A DNA stretch of 64,000 nucleotides from Prorocentrum cordatum (GCA_963575745.1 CAUYUJ010006369.1:324945-388944); one strand, 5' to 3'; counted from the stretch's first letter, positions 19,529 to 31,450 are shown. Notes: generated by a model from the sequence alone, not told the origin. Made by a program: numbers and translations.

Positions 19529-20012
19529 AAGCCTGGTCTGGCAGCGGCGGCGCCCCACCGTGGGGCCCTGGCCCGAGGCGTCTCGTCTGGGCCGGCGCCG
19601 CCGACGACGGGACGACGCCGACGACTGCCGCGCCGCCGACGACGGCGTCGACTACAGTCGTGCCGAGATATATGATCGAGGTCTGTTCGCGGAGGGTATC
19701 CTATTGCTCTTCGTGCTTGTTGGATGCTTTTCTGCACCCTGGGGATGGCACCCTTGGATTTGGAGGGCCGAGGGTCTCATGTTCTTGGTGGGTGTTCTTC
19801 TGGCCTAGATTCGACTGTACGACGACGCCGAGCCCGCCGACGCCGCAAGCGACGGCAGCGACCCCATACCTCGACGTCGAGCTTTTTTTCGCAACGTCGA
19901 CCCCCAGGTCTGGACCCCTTCCCCGGGACCGGTTTTTCATCCTGAGTCGTTTTTTGACGGCACCGAGGCCCGGGAAGGGTCCCTGGAGGCTGAAAAGTCG
20001 GGAGCCTCGAGA
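19529..20012. other. Intergenic
   Basis: No gene. GAC/GCC-rich imperfect triplets at 19590-19655. Confidence 0.5.
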
Positions 20013-20110
20013 CGGGGGTCAGTGCAGACGGGGGTCAGCCAGGGCGCCGGATCCTGCAGGATCCTGCGAAGACCCCCTTTGGCCGACCCGGGTTAGCGAG
20101 CCGCTCTTGG
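20013..20110. repeat. GATCCTGCAG dispersed repeat, copy 3
   Basis: GACGGGGGTCAGTGCAGACG followed by CGGATCCTGCAGGATCCTGC, matching copies 1 and 2. Confidence 0.55.
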
Positions 20111-20404
20111 CCGCGAGGCGGCCGCGCCTATTGGCTGACCCGGGTTTGCGAAGACCTGCGTTGCAGTTTTTTTGTTCCTGCATTGCAGTCTTTGGTTTCC
20201 TGCTGGCCCGGGTCTGGATGGACCCGGGTCAGAAGATCGCCGAAGGGAGAAGGGGATGGCTTGTGCCACGCGGCGGAAAAATGAGGAGCAGTTTCCCGTC
20301 GTGGTGGTAGGCTGACCTCAGGGTATTCGGGCTGGCCGAGCCTGTCGGCATGATCTCTTCGTGGGGCGGGAGCCCACGCCTGATGGGGATGTAGGGATCA
20401 GGAG

Positions 20405-20560
20405 GGGAAAAAACACACAGACACAATTAATCGTCGATTCCCCAGAAGATATGCGAAAATATGGGAAGTGGGGGGGAAGACAAAAACCCAGAAAATATTG
20501 GAAAATATGGGGAGTAGTTTTATTTGTGTGTATTTATTTGTGTGTCCCAGGGCCCCTTCA
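20405..20560 (+). repeat. Dispersed repeat family C, copy 2
   Basis: ACACACAGACACAATTAATC ... GAAAATATGGGAAGTGGGGG ... TGTGTGTCCC, matching 37692-37850 and 44385-44505. Confidence 0.65.
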
Positions 20561-20734
20561 AAGGAGCAGAAGGTGGCGCAGCATTAGCATCGGACTGGTT
20601 CCAGTTTCTTGGAGACTACACAGATTGAAGTGTCTCTTTCCACTACACGTGCGTTGACTTGTCTCCATCCTCATGTTTGACTTGTTCCATTTAAACGTCC
20701 CGTCGTCATTTTTGTCACAACGCGAGGGGGTCTG

Positions 20735-21060
20735 GGACGACGGCGACCACGGCGGCGAGCCCTCCGCGAGGTTGCGGCGGCTGCGGCCGCGGGCGCGTCG
20801 CAGCGACAGCCTGCCGACGGCGTCCGCAGGCGCGCGGTCGCGCGCGCGGCGTCGGCGCCGAGAACGTCGAAGCTCGCGCCGACGCCGACGCCGACGACGA
20901 CGATGACGATGACGACGACGGCCGCCTCTGAAAGTCTCCAGGGGTCTCCAGAGGCCTCACGTGTTCTCTGGAGTTCTCGGCAGCTCTCTGCACGCCTGCG
21001 GCGACGACGGCATTGACGACGGCGACGACGACGGCGTCGACGACGGTGGCGATGACTCTC
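20735..21060. repeat. GAC/GGC triplet-rich region
   Basis: GACGACGACGATGACGATGACGACG-type imperfect triplets at 20875-20925 and 21000-21055 with GC-rich spacers. No gene. Confidence 0.6.
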
Positions 21061-21071
21061 AGAGGAGGACA

Positions 21072-21360
21072 AAGTACCGATACTGCTACCCCTTCGCCCG
21101 TTCTCCGCTTTGTTGGCCCCCTCGGAGACCCTCGCTGCCACCGCTGGATTCGCCTCGAAATCCTGGCCACGACGCACCCTGGGAGAGGCCCAGGGATGAT
21201 GGGCCTGTTTTCCACTACCACCACCAGAAAGCTGGAGGGGGAGGGAGGAGGGGGACGAGGAGGACGAGGGGGACGAGGAGGACGAGGAGGAGGAGGAGGA
21301 GGAGGACCCGCTCTCCCTTCAACTCGTGGTGGTGGTGGTGGTGGTGGAAAACAGGCCCAG
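21072..21360. repeat. GGTACC-family copy joined to foldback F copy 2
   Basis: 21072-21195 matches the GGTACC-ended repeat (GTACCGATACTGCTACCCC ... GGATTCGCCTCGAAATCC). It runs directly into foldback F. Arms GGGCCTGTTTTCCACTACCA and TGGTGGTGGAAAACAGGCCC surround a GGA-rich loop. Confidence 0.7.
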
Positions 21361-21635
21361 CGAGGGAGTGGCGTTACCGGCACAGTGCCGTTTTTAATAC
21401 ATGCTCCGCGTGCGGATCACGCATAGATTTCTTCATACATTAATCATGAATCATGTATTTAACAAAACATTTCTACGCAATCCCATGTATGAAAAACTGC
21501 CCTGTACCTCTTGGCTTCCCCAGAGCTGCCCTGGGGCGGAGCGGGTCCCGAGGTCTCCCGCCGTCTTCAAAGGCCCTCGGAGCCCCCTCCACGGGCCCAG
21601 GGGTTGCCAGGCCAGCCACAACTGGGGGAGCCTCC
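21361..21635. other. Intergenic
   Basis: No recognised content between foldback F and the CTC array. Confidence 0.5.
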
Positions 21636-21900
21636 CCCCTCCTCTCCCCCTCCTCTCCTCCTCCTCCTCCTCCTCCTCCTCCTCCTCCTCCTCCTCCTCC
21701 TCCTCCTCCTCCTCCTCCTCCTCCTCCTCCCTCCTCCTCCCCTCCTCCTCCTCCTCCTCCTCCTCCTCCTCCTCCCCTCCTCCTCCTCCTCCCCTCCTCT
21801 CCCTTCTCCCTCCTCTCTCCCTCCCCCTCCTCCTCCTCCTTCTCCTCCTTTTCTTCCTTCTCCTCCTCCTCCTCCTCCGCCTCCTCCTCCTTCACCTCCT
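21636..21900. repeat. (CTC)n microsatellite
   Basis: About 260 bp of CTC with CCTCC and TTCTCC interruptions. Confidence 0.95.
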
Positions 21901-22149
21901 GACCTGGGTCAGACGGTGCAGGCCAGCCACAACTCGGGGATCTGTGGTGCTTACCCCCCCTGGGGGACCCATCGATTTCGACACCCCTCTCGAGACATCG
22001 TCGATACGTAGGGTCCCCCCGGGGGGGCAAGGGCCACGGCTCCCTCAGTTGTGGCGGGTCGGGTTGCCAGGAAACGGCTCAGGCTGAAGATCTTGCCTTA
22101 GGGAAGGCCCCCGGGTCCCGGGCCCGCTTCCCTCAGGACTCGGTGCCCC

Positions 22150-22285
22150 CGTGCGAAATGACGGTGGCGACGGCGACGACCACGGCGACGACCACGGCGG
22201 CGACGTCGGCGACGACGCCAGTGGCGGCGACGACTACGCCGACTACGACGCCGACGACGCCGACGACGCCGACGACGATGGGGAT
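22150..22285. repeat. ACGGCGACG triplet array
   Basis: Imperfect GACGGCGACGACCACG units, about 135 bp. Confidence 0.8.
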
Positions 22286-23159
22286 TGATGTTCTGGGATG
22301 TGGGGCGCTGATCGGGCAGGGCCAGGACGAGAGAAGTCCTCTCCAGAACTCTGCGGCACGCTCTCACAGGGTTCCGGAAGGCTCTGAAGAGGCGGCCGCG
22401 GCGCCCAGGACGTTCTCGACCGCTGGACCTCATAGAGTCTCGATTAGCCCTCACCCGTCGGAGGTTGATAGACCTCCTACCCCGACACTTCGATTCAGGA
22501 ATTGACGGTTTTCGGTTCGCGAGAGGGCGTCGCGGCCGCTCCTTTTGCGGGTCCAGGCCCGTCGGTTTCGGCCCCAGGCCGTGTTCATGAAGGGGAGGTT
22601 TGCTGAAGGGAGGCTTGTCCACCGCCGACTCGTCCTGGCTTCGTCTTAGTGGTTGCTCTCCCTCTCCGGGCGCGCCGCCCTTGCGCGCTATCGAGGCACG
22701 TTGTCGCCCAGTCGGCGCCCGCGGTTGCAACGCCGCGCGTGCGCGTTCTGTCCCTGGACCTCCAGCGGACTGGCTCGTGCAATCCTAGCGTCTGGCCGTG
22801 GTTTCGGTGCGAGGCTCGGGATGTTCTGCCCTGCCGGGCCTCCTGGCCGCCCCCGTGTGGCCGCGGCTGCGCTCTCGTCGCAACCGTTGCCAGAGCGTCT
22901 GGGGAGGGTCTGGTCGGCGTCACCCCACTGTACTAGTCAGAGTGAGGGCGACCCACCGTCGACCCACCCGCGACCCACCTGCGACCAAACCAGCGACCCA
23001 ACCACATTGTCTTAACAAAAAAATCGGCGCCTGCGGCGGGCTCGCTGCGCAGCTTGAAAATTATTGCGCCTGCGGCAGGCCTCTTCAGAGCCTCGCAGAC
23101 TGCCCACATCCCCGCCGCCCCATCACTCTCATCCGCAACTGCGAGGGGCTACGTACTAA
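22286..23159. other. Intergenic, nothing recognised
   Basis: Short GC-rich frames on both strands, none with domain character. Confidence 0.5.
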
Positions 23160-23310
23160 GTGTGCGTCGCCCCCCCTGGGGCGACGCGCGCACAGAGAAA
23201 TCTTGTAGCACCTGCGTCGTGGCGAGCGCTTTCTGGCCTCACCGCTCGGGAAACGATCCACTACAAGACGGGTATACTACACGTTCGGGCCGGACGCTTG
23301 CCTCTAAGGA
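23160..23310. repeat. Dispersed repeat family I, copy 2
   Basis: GGGGCGACGCGCGCACAGAG, CTTTCTGGCCTCACCGCTCG and GATCCACTACAAGACGG correspond to 61215-61350. A shorter piece is at 735-810. Confidence 0.55.
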
Positions 23311-24984
23311 GGAAAGAAAGACAGTGTTTGTATGTCTCTGTGCGTCCCATCTGGGGTTGACGCTTTGGTCGCAGACATCCGACATGTTTGTCTTGCCGTC
23401 CCTGCGTCGTTCCTCGGCATCGGCCTCCGCCGCCCGTTCCGGAGCCCCCCCAGGCCATCAAGAACAGGCGCGGCAAATATTACCCCCGGGGACCAGTACG
23501 CCCGAGAGGGGTATAGAAAAATCCTCCTCCTCCTCCTCCTCCTCCTCCAACAGCAACTTTTGCCCGACGCTGGCAGCGGCCGCTGTTGGGCAGGCAACCT
23601 TTGGCCTCGGATGGACAGTGCCCGCGGCGACGCCGACGGCGAGTTCTGCCCTACATGGGCAGGAGCTGCTCCTGTCGGCCTTCGTACCCATCCTTCGGGG
23701 GTGGACAGAACCCCCAACAGTGACATGTCGATTAGTGAAGTGTCCGTTTTCGGTTCTCGTGAGGGCGCCGTGGCCGTCATTTTCCAGGCCTGCGCCCGCC
23801 AGGATTGGGCCTCAGGTCGTTCTCACTAAACCACGTTTTACTAAAGGGGGGTCTGTCCATCCCCGAATTCTTTCCTTACGGTCAACACGCATAGTAAGGA
23901 TGAGCAGTTTTCCAAGGTTGCCCCTGCATCTTTCCCCTTCGGCCCATCTTTGGCCGCTTTCGCTGGCCGCGCCCGGGCCTCTCTTTCAAAATGTCACGAC
24001 GCTGGGGAGGGATTTGCAAGAGTTGTTACAGAATTCTTGCTGAAGATCTGCGATTTCCTGAGGTTCTCGGACCCTTCTGAAGGTTGCAAGCGTGTTTGGA
24101 GAATCAGGGATATTGCGGTGGAGGGTGAGGGCGAAGCAAAAGGACGGAAAAGTGGGAGGAATGTGGGGACGAGCAGGTCAGGAGGAAGAGAAGGAGAAGA
24201 AAGGGAAGGCATCATAGGGGGCCATCGTGTTTAACAATGTGTTAGGGTCGGGGATCAAAGGGGTTCGAGGAATGAAGAGGAAGGACGATGGGTGTAAAGT
24301 AGGGAAGGAGGGGGAACAGACATATCCGTCCTTCCCATTCCTCCTCCCTTTCCCTTTCTTCTTAGTCCTCCTCCTCCTCCCGATCACTGCCTCTTTCCTC
24401 TCTTCCCATCCGCTACCCTTTTCCTTCTAATTTCGCCCTCTGCTCCCATCCCCGCCTCCAATCGTGTATCCCATTCTCCTCTCCCTCCTCCTGGTGCGGA
24501 CGAGCCCTCGACGAACGACAACAACGAGGATGACACCGACGACGGCGGCGGAGGCAACAACGACGACGCCAACGACGACGAGCGACGACGACGACGAAAG
24601 GCGGTGCGAAGCGTCGGGCGAACGGCATCGGCGGCCACAGCGGTAGCGGCGACGAGTAAGCAGTGACGGAGCGTATAGGCCTTCCTAGAAGTGTGCCAGC
24701 CGTGTTGCAATACTTTGTTGCGCGGTTAGTATTAAAAAGTTGTTCGACCATTTCTAGTTGATACAGTTTTGTTTAGGTGCGTCCGTTCTTCGTGATAAGA
24801 AAATTGTTTAGGCAAGTCGACCATGCTTTTGTTATGGCAGCATTCCGTGGTCCGCCCGATTATATAGGAGCACTGGGACGGTTGGTCCCCGCTCCAGACG
24901 ACCACCACCACGACGAAGGACGACCAAGACAACCGCCCGAACAGCGACGCAAAACGACGATGGACGGTGATGACGATAGTGATC
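23311..24984. other. Intergenic with short triplet arrays
   Basis: No gene recognised. Holds (CTC)8 at 23523-23548 and a GACGACGGCGG / GACGACGACG array at 24535-24600. The rest is unassigned. Confidence 0.5.
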
Positions 24985-25210
24985 GTTTTTTTTCATTCAT
25001 TGTTTTGCCGATCGGCGCGGACCCTCGGACCCCCCCATGCCCCCCCCCTGGAGTGGATCTTGTCGTTTTGGCGCCTGTTCCGAGCAGGTGGAGCCCCTTT
25101 CCCCATAGGACGCGCTGTCGCAAACAGTCACGCTGAGCAGAGGTCCCGGGGCCAGACCTCCCCCCCCATACCCCCCCTTTGCGCCCCATGCCGAAGCGCC
25201 GAACAGAAAC
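24985..25210. repeat. Dispersed repeat family H, copy 1
   Basis: TTCATTGTTTTGCCGATCGG ... GGAGTGGATCTTG ... CAAACAGTCACGCTGAGCAGAGGTCC matches 60894-61105 over about 215 bp. Non-coding, function unknown. Confidence 0.7.
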
Positions 25211-25965
25211 AGAACAAGCGCTCACACAACGAGCTCAGGGGCAACGCCAGGGGGAGAGGCCCCTTGGGCAGGGGCGCCCTCGAGGGCGCGAAGTCATTCG
25301 CGCCTCGCGCTTCCGCTGTTCGGCTCCGATCCCTCCTCGGCCTCCTCCTCTCCCCTGGGAGGCGGCGCGCGAGATCACGGAGTGATTCGCACTCCGCGCA
25401 GCGCGCAGCGCGAAGCTGGGGAGCCCCCTGTTGGGGGGACGCCTCGGCCCCCCCGGGCGCCCCCCTGGATCCGCGGCCTGCAGCTGCAATCGTATCCAAC
25501 AACTCGGCGACACCGACTGATATATTGAACCGACAAACATGTATCTTCGAGTTCTCAGCTGTTGCTGAGGAAAGCAGAAATACATGTTGGACACTGTGCT
25601 CCAGATTTCGTCATAAAGGGAGAGGGGGTCTCATTTCGGAGGGGGGTCTCTTCCAGGCCATCTTGGAGGGCCTGGGGGGTCTGGGGACGATGTTTTGGAG
25701 GGTTCTCCCACGGGGGAGGTCTGAAATGGCTTGTCTTGGAGGGTCCAGACCCCCTCCCTTTTACTACGAAATCTGGAGTACTGTTTTGTGGCGAGCTTTC
25801 CGAGAAATCTTAGTCGACATATTTTTTTCCGTGGCGCCGAGGCCCCCCACGGGCCCCCGGCTCGCGCGGCCTCGCGGCGCTCCGCGGGAGAGCCCGCCGG
25901 CGCTCCGCAGAGCGAGGTGCAGCCGACCCGCGCAGCGAGGATGGGCAGCCTTCCCGAAGGCTGCT
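25211..25965. other. Intergenic, nothing recognised
   Basis: A long open frame crosses this region but has no domain-like composition and joins repeats on both sides. Confidence 0.45.
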
Positions 25966-25967
25966 CG

Positions 25968-26392
25968 TAAGGTTGGCCTGTCCCCCTACAGGTTCGATGC
26001 TCGTTTCGGGGACCTTCCTGGGGCCCACCCAACGGATCTGTTCGACTCAGGTTCGACTCAAGTTCGACTGAGGTTCGACTCAGATTCGATTCAGATTCGA
26101 CTCAGGTTCGACGCAGGTTCGACTCAGGTTCGACGCAGCTTCGACGCAGCTTCGACGCACGAGTGGAGCGAGTGGCTCCAGGAAGGCCCCCAGAATGAGC
26201 ATGCAATACAGGGGGATTCTCGGCGAAAAATAAAAAGTACCCCAAACAAACAATCAAAGAATATAGTCCCAAAGTAGTCTGGGGGCTATTTTTGGAATAT
26301 TTCTTTCTTGACCTTTTTGCGGTATGTTTGGGGTATTTTTGATTTTTCGTCGAAAATCCCCCTTTCTGGGGACAGGCTCGACTCAAGGCTAC
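25968..26392 (+). repeat. Degenerate MITE A copy with TTCGACTCAGG minisatellite
   Basis: The left part GGTTGGCCTGTCCCCCTACAGG and the right parts TAGTCTGGGGGCTATTTTTGG and TTTTTCGTCGAAAATCCCCC resemble family A. Between them 26040-26160 is an 11-bp tandem array of GGTTCGACTCA. The left-hand ORF noise here is not coding. Confidence 0.55.
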
Positions 26393-27776
26393 TCCAGGTC
26401 TCTCAAAAAGCGTGGGGGGGTGGATCGCGTGGGGGGGCAGGAAGCCGCTGTCCTTTGAGGGGCGTGGGGAGGTTAGGGAGCGAGAGGGAGTGGGTTCGGG
26501 GCACGTCGGGGGGCGGGCAGGGGGCGTCAGACAGGTTGGCACGGGGAGGGGGGTGCTTATAGAAGGATCTGGAGTACCATTTTTAGGCGATCGCACACAT
26601 GGATCAGGGGGGCGTGGATCAGCGACGGGTCCCGCTTTCACGGGGAATCGCGGACTCCCGCCGCCGAACGAGGCGGCACCCGCCGCCTTTTTGCGAGGGC
26701 AGTTCCCCCGATCCATGGGTTAGGCGACCGCGCGCCGCATCCATGGATCGCTAATCCATGTTTGCGAGCCCCCGAGGAACTTTCCCAAGGCTACCATTGT
26801 CATGGCGCCAACCTCGCAGAGCGGATTTCGTTCGGAAAACGATGGAATGGGCCCGGAGTGTCCCGGAGGATTCGTTCCGGATTTCGATCCGAATTTCGTG
26901 CGGATGTTTTGGGGGCCAGGAGTGAAGACCAAACAAAACAATCCACGCGAATGTCACTTCGTTTTTCCCTAGCCGTTTCTGGGTTTTGCATTGACCAGAC
27001 GCGTTCAGAGACATCGCTGGCCAGACTCGTTCAGAGACATCTTTAGCGACTTTCGCTGGCCAGACTCGTTCAGAGACATCGACACGGCTCCCCAAAGCCC
27101 CTTGCATCTTCACCGCAAATCCTTACTATACGGGTCGACTGTGTTGCCGATTCCAGCTCGATGTTCCGCCCTCACAGCGACGTGCTGTGGCTCGAGGCGC
27201 TGCACGAACCACGACGGGCAGCGACGACGACGGCGACCACGGCGGCGGCGACGACCACCACGACGGAGCAACAACGACGCCCACGATGCACCACGGCGAC
27301 TTGGCATCGCTCGGACGTGTGCATGTTTTCTCTCGCGAGGATCATCGAGGAGCATCTTGGATCACCTTGCGAGACAAATGCACCAAGGAACCGGCAAATG
27401 CACGGGGAATGGACGTCCGAGCGAGGGCACCGCGACGTCGTCGTGGTCACCGCTGCCGCCACGCACACGCCGCTGACGACCGCAGCGGCGACGGCCACGG
27501 CAGTGGCGGCGCGTCGTTGCGGCGGCGGGCGCCGCCGCCCACGGCGGCGGCGGCGGCAATCCCACTGGCGAGGTGGCCCCCGCTGCTGCTGGTGGCGAAC
27601 GGCGCCGGCGTGGCGCCGTTCGTCGCGCTCCTGGAGCTCCTCGAGCGCTCGCCGGGCAGCGCCGCCGGGCGCCCGGAGTGCAGGAGGGCGCCGGCGGGCG
27701 GCTGCTGCAAGGGGCGCCACCCTCGACGGCGATGCGAAAGAACGACCGATGATCGGGTATAGGCAGGACCCCGGGT
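26393..27776. other. Intergenic
   Basis: No gene. Three TTCAGAGACATC / CTGGCCAGACTCG phrases repeat at 26995-27085. GACGACGACGGCGACCACGG triplets occur at 27212-27290. Confidence 0.5.
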
Positions 27777-27935
27777 AAGGGGACCGGGTAAGGAACGAGG
27801 CCCCTTTTCTCCAGAAGGTGAACTTCGATTTCGTATCGAAAGCCTAAGGAAAACTTGAGGCAAGCTCTGAAACAATGAAGGAACGCGGAGCCCCTCTCCA
27901 ACGAAAAGGGTTCCTTCTGCAGGGCCCCGACTGTA
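27777..27935. repeat. Dispersed repeat family G, copy 1
   Basis: AAGGAACGAGGCCCCTTTTC ... GAGGCAAGCTCTGAAACA ... AAAAGGGTTCCTTCTGCAGG matches 38085-38232 and 44737-44884. The ends AAGGAAC..CCCTTTT and AAAAGGGTTCCTT are inverted. Confidence 0.65.
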
Positions 27936-28164
27936 GGTCCCTGGGGCCCCTCAATTGGCCAGATTCACTAAAAACCAGGTTTGCCGTAACTGGTGTTGTT
28001 GGGGTGACAGCATTTCTGGTTAGTGGAAATGGGGCGGGGGGGCGCCCCTGGTACAAATCACTAAACCAGGTTCCACTAAACCCAGTTCTGCCAACGCCCG
28101 AGATGAGCAGGCGACATGTAAGCATCAGTACGTAAACACAGATTCGGAGGAGGAGGAGGAGAAG

Positions 28165-28305
28165 GTACCCATACCGCTAGCCTTCCCGCGTTTTCCCTTG
28201 TGTGGGCCTCTTGGGCGGCCCTCGTCGCCACCGCTGGATTCGCCCCGAAATCCTGGTCAGAACACACCCCGAGAAAGGTCCAGGGAGTAGCGGTATCGGT
28301 AATTC
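28165..28305. repeat. GGTACC-ended dispersed repeat, copy 3
   Basis: Left GGTACCCATACCGCTAGCC, right GGGAGTAGCGGTATCGGTAA; inverted ends of about 15 bp; core GGATTCGCCCCGAAATCCTG. Confidence 0.65.
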
Positions 28306-28459
28306 TTTGTGCCCCCACAATCATCATGACATAAACACATTCTATACGTGTATACACATAACGGCGCACCGGGTCCGGGGGCCCGGGGCCGGGACCTCGA
28401 CCACAAATGTGGGCCCCGGGGGGCCCGGAGGCTCGTCGGACCGCCGGACGCCGTCCAAG

Positions 28460-29640
28460 ATCGTTCGCCGGCGGCTTCGGAACGCGCTCCGATGGCTCCA
28501 GATGCCTTCCAAGACGCCTGTCATGACACCAAGAAGGTCCCAGAAGCCTCCAAGACGCTCCGAGAGGCAGCCCAAGAGAGGCCCAAGAAGCAAAAATCGT
28601 GCCATTCCTATGGGAAAACGTATATTTTTCGCATGTTCGCCTCTTGGGCTTTCACCGCGTCCAAGACGGCCCAAGAGGCGCCCAAGACGGTCTACGAGGC
28701 CTCCGGGAGCGCTCCAAGGCTGCGCACGAGTGGCCCAGGACGGCCCCAAGACGGCCGAAGAGAGCCCCAAGACGAGTTCGAGAGGGGTCCCAGACGGAGA
28801 AAGCCAACCTCGAATTCCGAGCTTCCGGCCCAAGAGGCTCCAGGAGGCGCCAAAATGCCGCCAAGAGGCGCCAAAAGGCTCCCAAAAGCACCCCAAGACG
28901 TTCCGAGAGGCACCCCAAGAGAGGTCCAAGAAACAAAAATCGTGCCATTCCTATGGGAAAACGTATATTTTTCGCATGTTCGCATCTTGGGCTTTCACCG
29001 CGTCCAAGACGGCACAAGAGGCCTCCAAGACGGCCTAGGAGGCCTCCGGGAGCGCTCCAAGGCTGCGCACGAGTTGCTCAGGACGGCCTCAAGACGGCCC
29101 AAGAGAACCCCAAGACGACTTCGAGAGGGGTCCCAGAAGGAGAAAGCCACTCTCGAATTCCGAGCTTCCTGCCCAACATATCCCAGGAGGCGCCAAAACG
29201 CCGCCCAGAGGCGCCAAAAGGCTTCCAAAATCAGCCCAAGACGTTCCGAGAGGCACCCCAAGAGAGGTCCAAGAAACAAAAATCGTGCCATTCCTATGGG
29301 AAAATGTATATTTTTCGCATGTTCGCATCTTGGGCTTTCACCGCGTCCAAGACGGCCCAAGAGGCCTCCAAGACCGCCCCAAGACGGCCCAAGAAGCTTC
29401 CAAGAGGGCCCCAGGACAGCCCAAGAGGGCCCCAAGACGGCCCAAGAGGCGCCCAAGATGGCCCAAGAGGGCCCCAAGACGGGCCCAAGAGGGGGCCCAG
29501 AGGGGGACCACGAACCGCAAGCTCGAGCCTTCCGCCCCAAGAGGCCGCCAGGAGGCCCCAAGGAGGCCCCTCAAGAGGCCCCAGGAGACCCCCAAGAGGC
29601 CCAAAGGAGGCCCCGAGAAGCCCCAAATCGGCCCCCAAAA
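28460..29640. repeat. CCCAAGAGGC minisatellite in 343-bp higher-order units
   Basis: Degenerate CCAAGACGGCCCAAGAGGC units surround a conserved spacer (GCCATTCCTATGGGAAAACG TATATTTTTCGCATGTTCGC). The spacer occurs at 28601, 28944 and 29287, an exact period of 343 bp. Because 343 is not a multiple of three, the same spacer falls in different frames, so the long frames crossing this array are not genes. Confidence 0.85.
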
Positions 29641-29877
29641 TGCTTCGAACCTGCTTCCAGGAGGCCCCCGACAGGTTCAGAGGCTCCCGAGAAGCTACGT
29701 CAAACTCCCAGCGAGCGGCCGGACGAGGCCCCCCACAAAATCACAAGAGGGTTCCAGTATTTGTATCCTTCAGCGCTCTCTGGCCTTCTTCCCCCTGCCC
29801 CCTTCCCTGCGACTTTCGTTGACTCAAGCTCGCCTCCTAGCTAGAACCTAAGCGCGCGCGAAGCGCGCGCGTGGTTC

Positions 29878-30378
29878 ATATATATATATATAGGTGTATA
29901 TGTGTTATGTATATGTGTGTACATGCTTATGTATATGTATACGTGTACGTACATGTATATGTATAGGTATGCATACATGTATATTGGTAGATTTATGCAT
30001 ATGTATGTGTATATGTATATGTATATGCACGTATAGGTGTATACACGGGTATATGTGTATGTATATGTTCATGTATCTGCATATGTATATGTATATGCAT
30101 ATGTATACGTATATGTTCATGCGCCTGTATAGTTGTTATGTACATGTTTATGCATATGTACATGTATATGCATACATTTATGAATATGTATACGTATATG
30201 CATACGTGTTTGCACATGTATATATGTATATGTCTATGTATATGTATATGTACACGTATATGTACATGCATCTGTCTATGTACATGTGTCTGTATTTGTA
30301 TATTTATATGTACATGTATATGTATATGTATACGTATGTGCATATGTATGTGTATATGTATATGTATAGGTATATGTC
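29878..30378. repeat. TATGTA hexamer array
   Basis: About 500 bp of imperfect ATGTATATGTATATGCATATG repeats. They open long Tyr/Met/Cys frames that are artefacts. Confidence 0.95.
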
Positions 30379-30382
30379 CGAG

Positions 30383-30500
30383 GTTGGGGGGTGAGATCGA
30401 AGTGGAACGGAGAGCCCCCCTACCAGGAAATCGCTTTCGGTTTCGTGTTCGTGCGTGCCGTGCGGGCGAGGCGAAGCTGCGTGGGCGGGCGAGAGGAAAG
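30383..30500 (+). repeat. Dispersed module J, copy 1
   Basis: GGTGAGATCGAAGTGGAACGG ... TTCGTGCGTGCCGTGCGGGC GAGGCGAAGCTGCGTGGGCG matches 38522-38648 and 45175-45300. At each site trinucleotide and GTGTCCCG repeats follow. Confidence 0.65.
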
Positions 30501-30559
30501 TCTCCTGTGGCTGAGGCGCGGCCGGACCAAATGATGCTCCGCCGGGCGGCCGGTGGCGC

Positions 30560-30751
30560 GCGGTGTCCCGCCGGTATCCCGCTGGTGTCCCGTGTGGCTG
30601 AGGCGCGGCCGGACCAAATGACTCCCTTCTGGGCGGCCGTGGGCCCGCGGTGTCCCGCCGGTGTCCCGCGGTGTCCCGCGGTGTCCCGCGGTGTCCCGCG
30701 GTGTCCCGCGGTGTCCCGCGGTGTCCCGCCGGTGTCCCGCGGTGTCCCGCG

Positions 30752-30752
<1 letters not shown>
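30560..30752. repeat. GTGTCCCGCG 10-bp tandem repeat
   Basis: About ten near-perfect GGTGTCCCGC units at 30650-30752, preceded by degenerate units. The phrase GGTGTCCCGATGATG then recurs inside the following GAT array. Confidence 0.85.
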
Positions 30753-30829
<77 letters not shown>

Positions 30830-31113
30830 GATGATGAGATGATGGTGTCCCGATGAAGATGATGATGATGTTGATGATGGTGTCGCTGATGATGATAGTG
30901 TCCCGATGATGAGGATGATGATGCTCATGATGATTATGTTGATGATGATGACGACGATGGTGTCCCGATGATGATGATGATGTTGATGATGATGATGATT
31001 CCGATGATGTTGGTGATGATGTTGATGGAAATGGTGTCCCGGCGATAATGATGTTGATGATGATGATGATGATGATGATGTTGATGATGATTATGGTGTC
31101 CCGATGATGATGC

Positions 31114-31144
<31 letters not shown>

Positions 31145-31416
31145 GGTGATGCTGATGGTGTCCCCACGATGATAATAATGATGATGACGATGTTGATGAT
31201 GTTGCTCATGATGATGATGGTGCCCCCATGATGATGATGTTGTTGCTGATGATAATGTCGATGATGATGATGCGATGATATGATGATGATGGTGTCCCGA
31301 GGATGATGACGATGTTGATGATAATGTTGATGATGAGAAGGATGGTGATCATGATGGTGTCCCGATTATGATGATTATTCTGATGATGCTGATGATGATG
31401 ACGATGACTGTGTCCC

Positions 31417-31450
<34 letters not shown>

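Noticed and set aside
24967-26277. 436-aa plus-strand ORF
   Set aside because: It spans dispersed repeat H and the TTCGACTCAGG minisatellite, has no domain-like composition, and the minus strand is also open over much of it.
28348-29844. Long overlapping plus-strand ORFs (498 and 407 aa), Lys/Arg/Pro-rich
   Set aside because: They lie over the 343-bp higher-order minisatellite. Because 343 is not a multiple of 3, the same repeat is read in different frames, and both strands are open. Repeat artefact.
29894-30928. Tyr/Met/Cys-rich and Ser/His-rich ORFs
   Set aside because: Products of TATGTA and GAT microsatellites.
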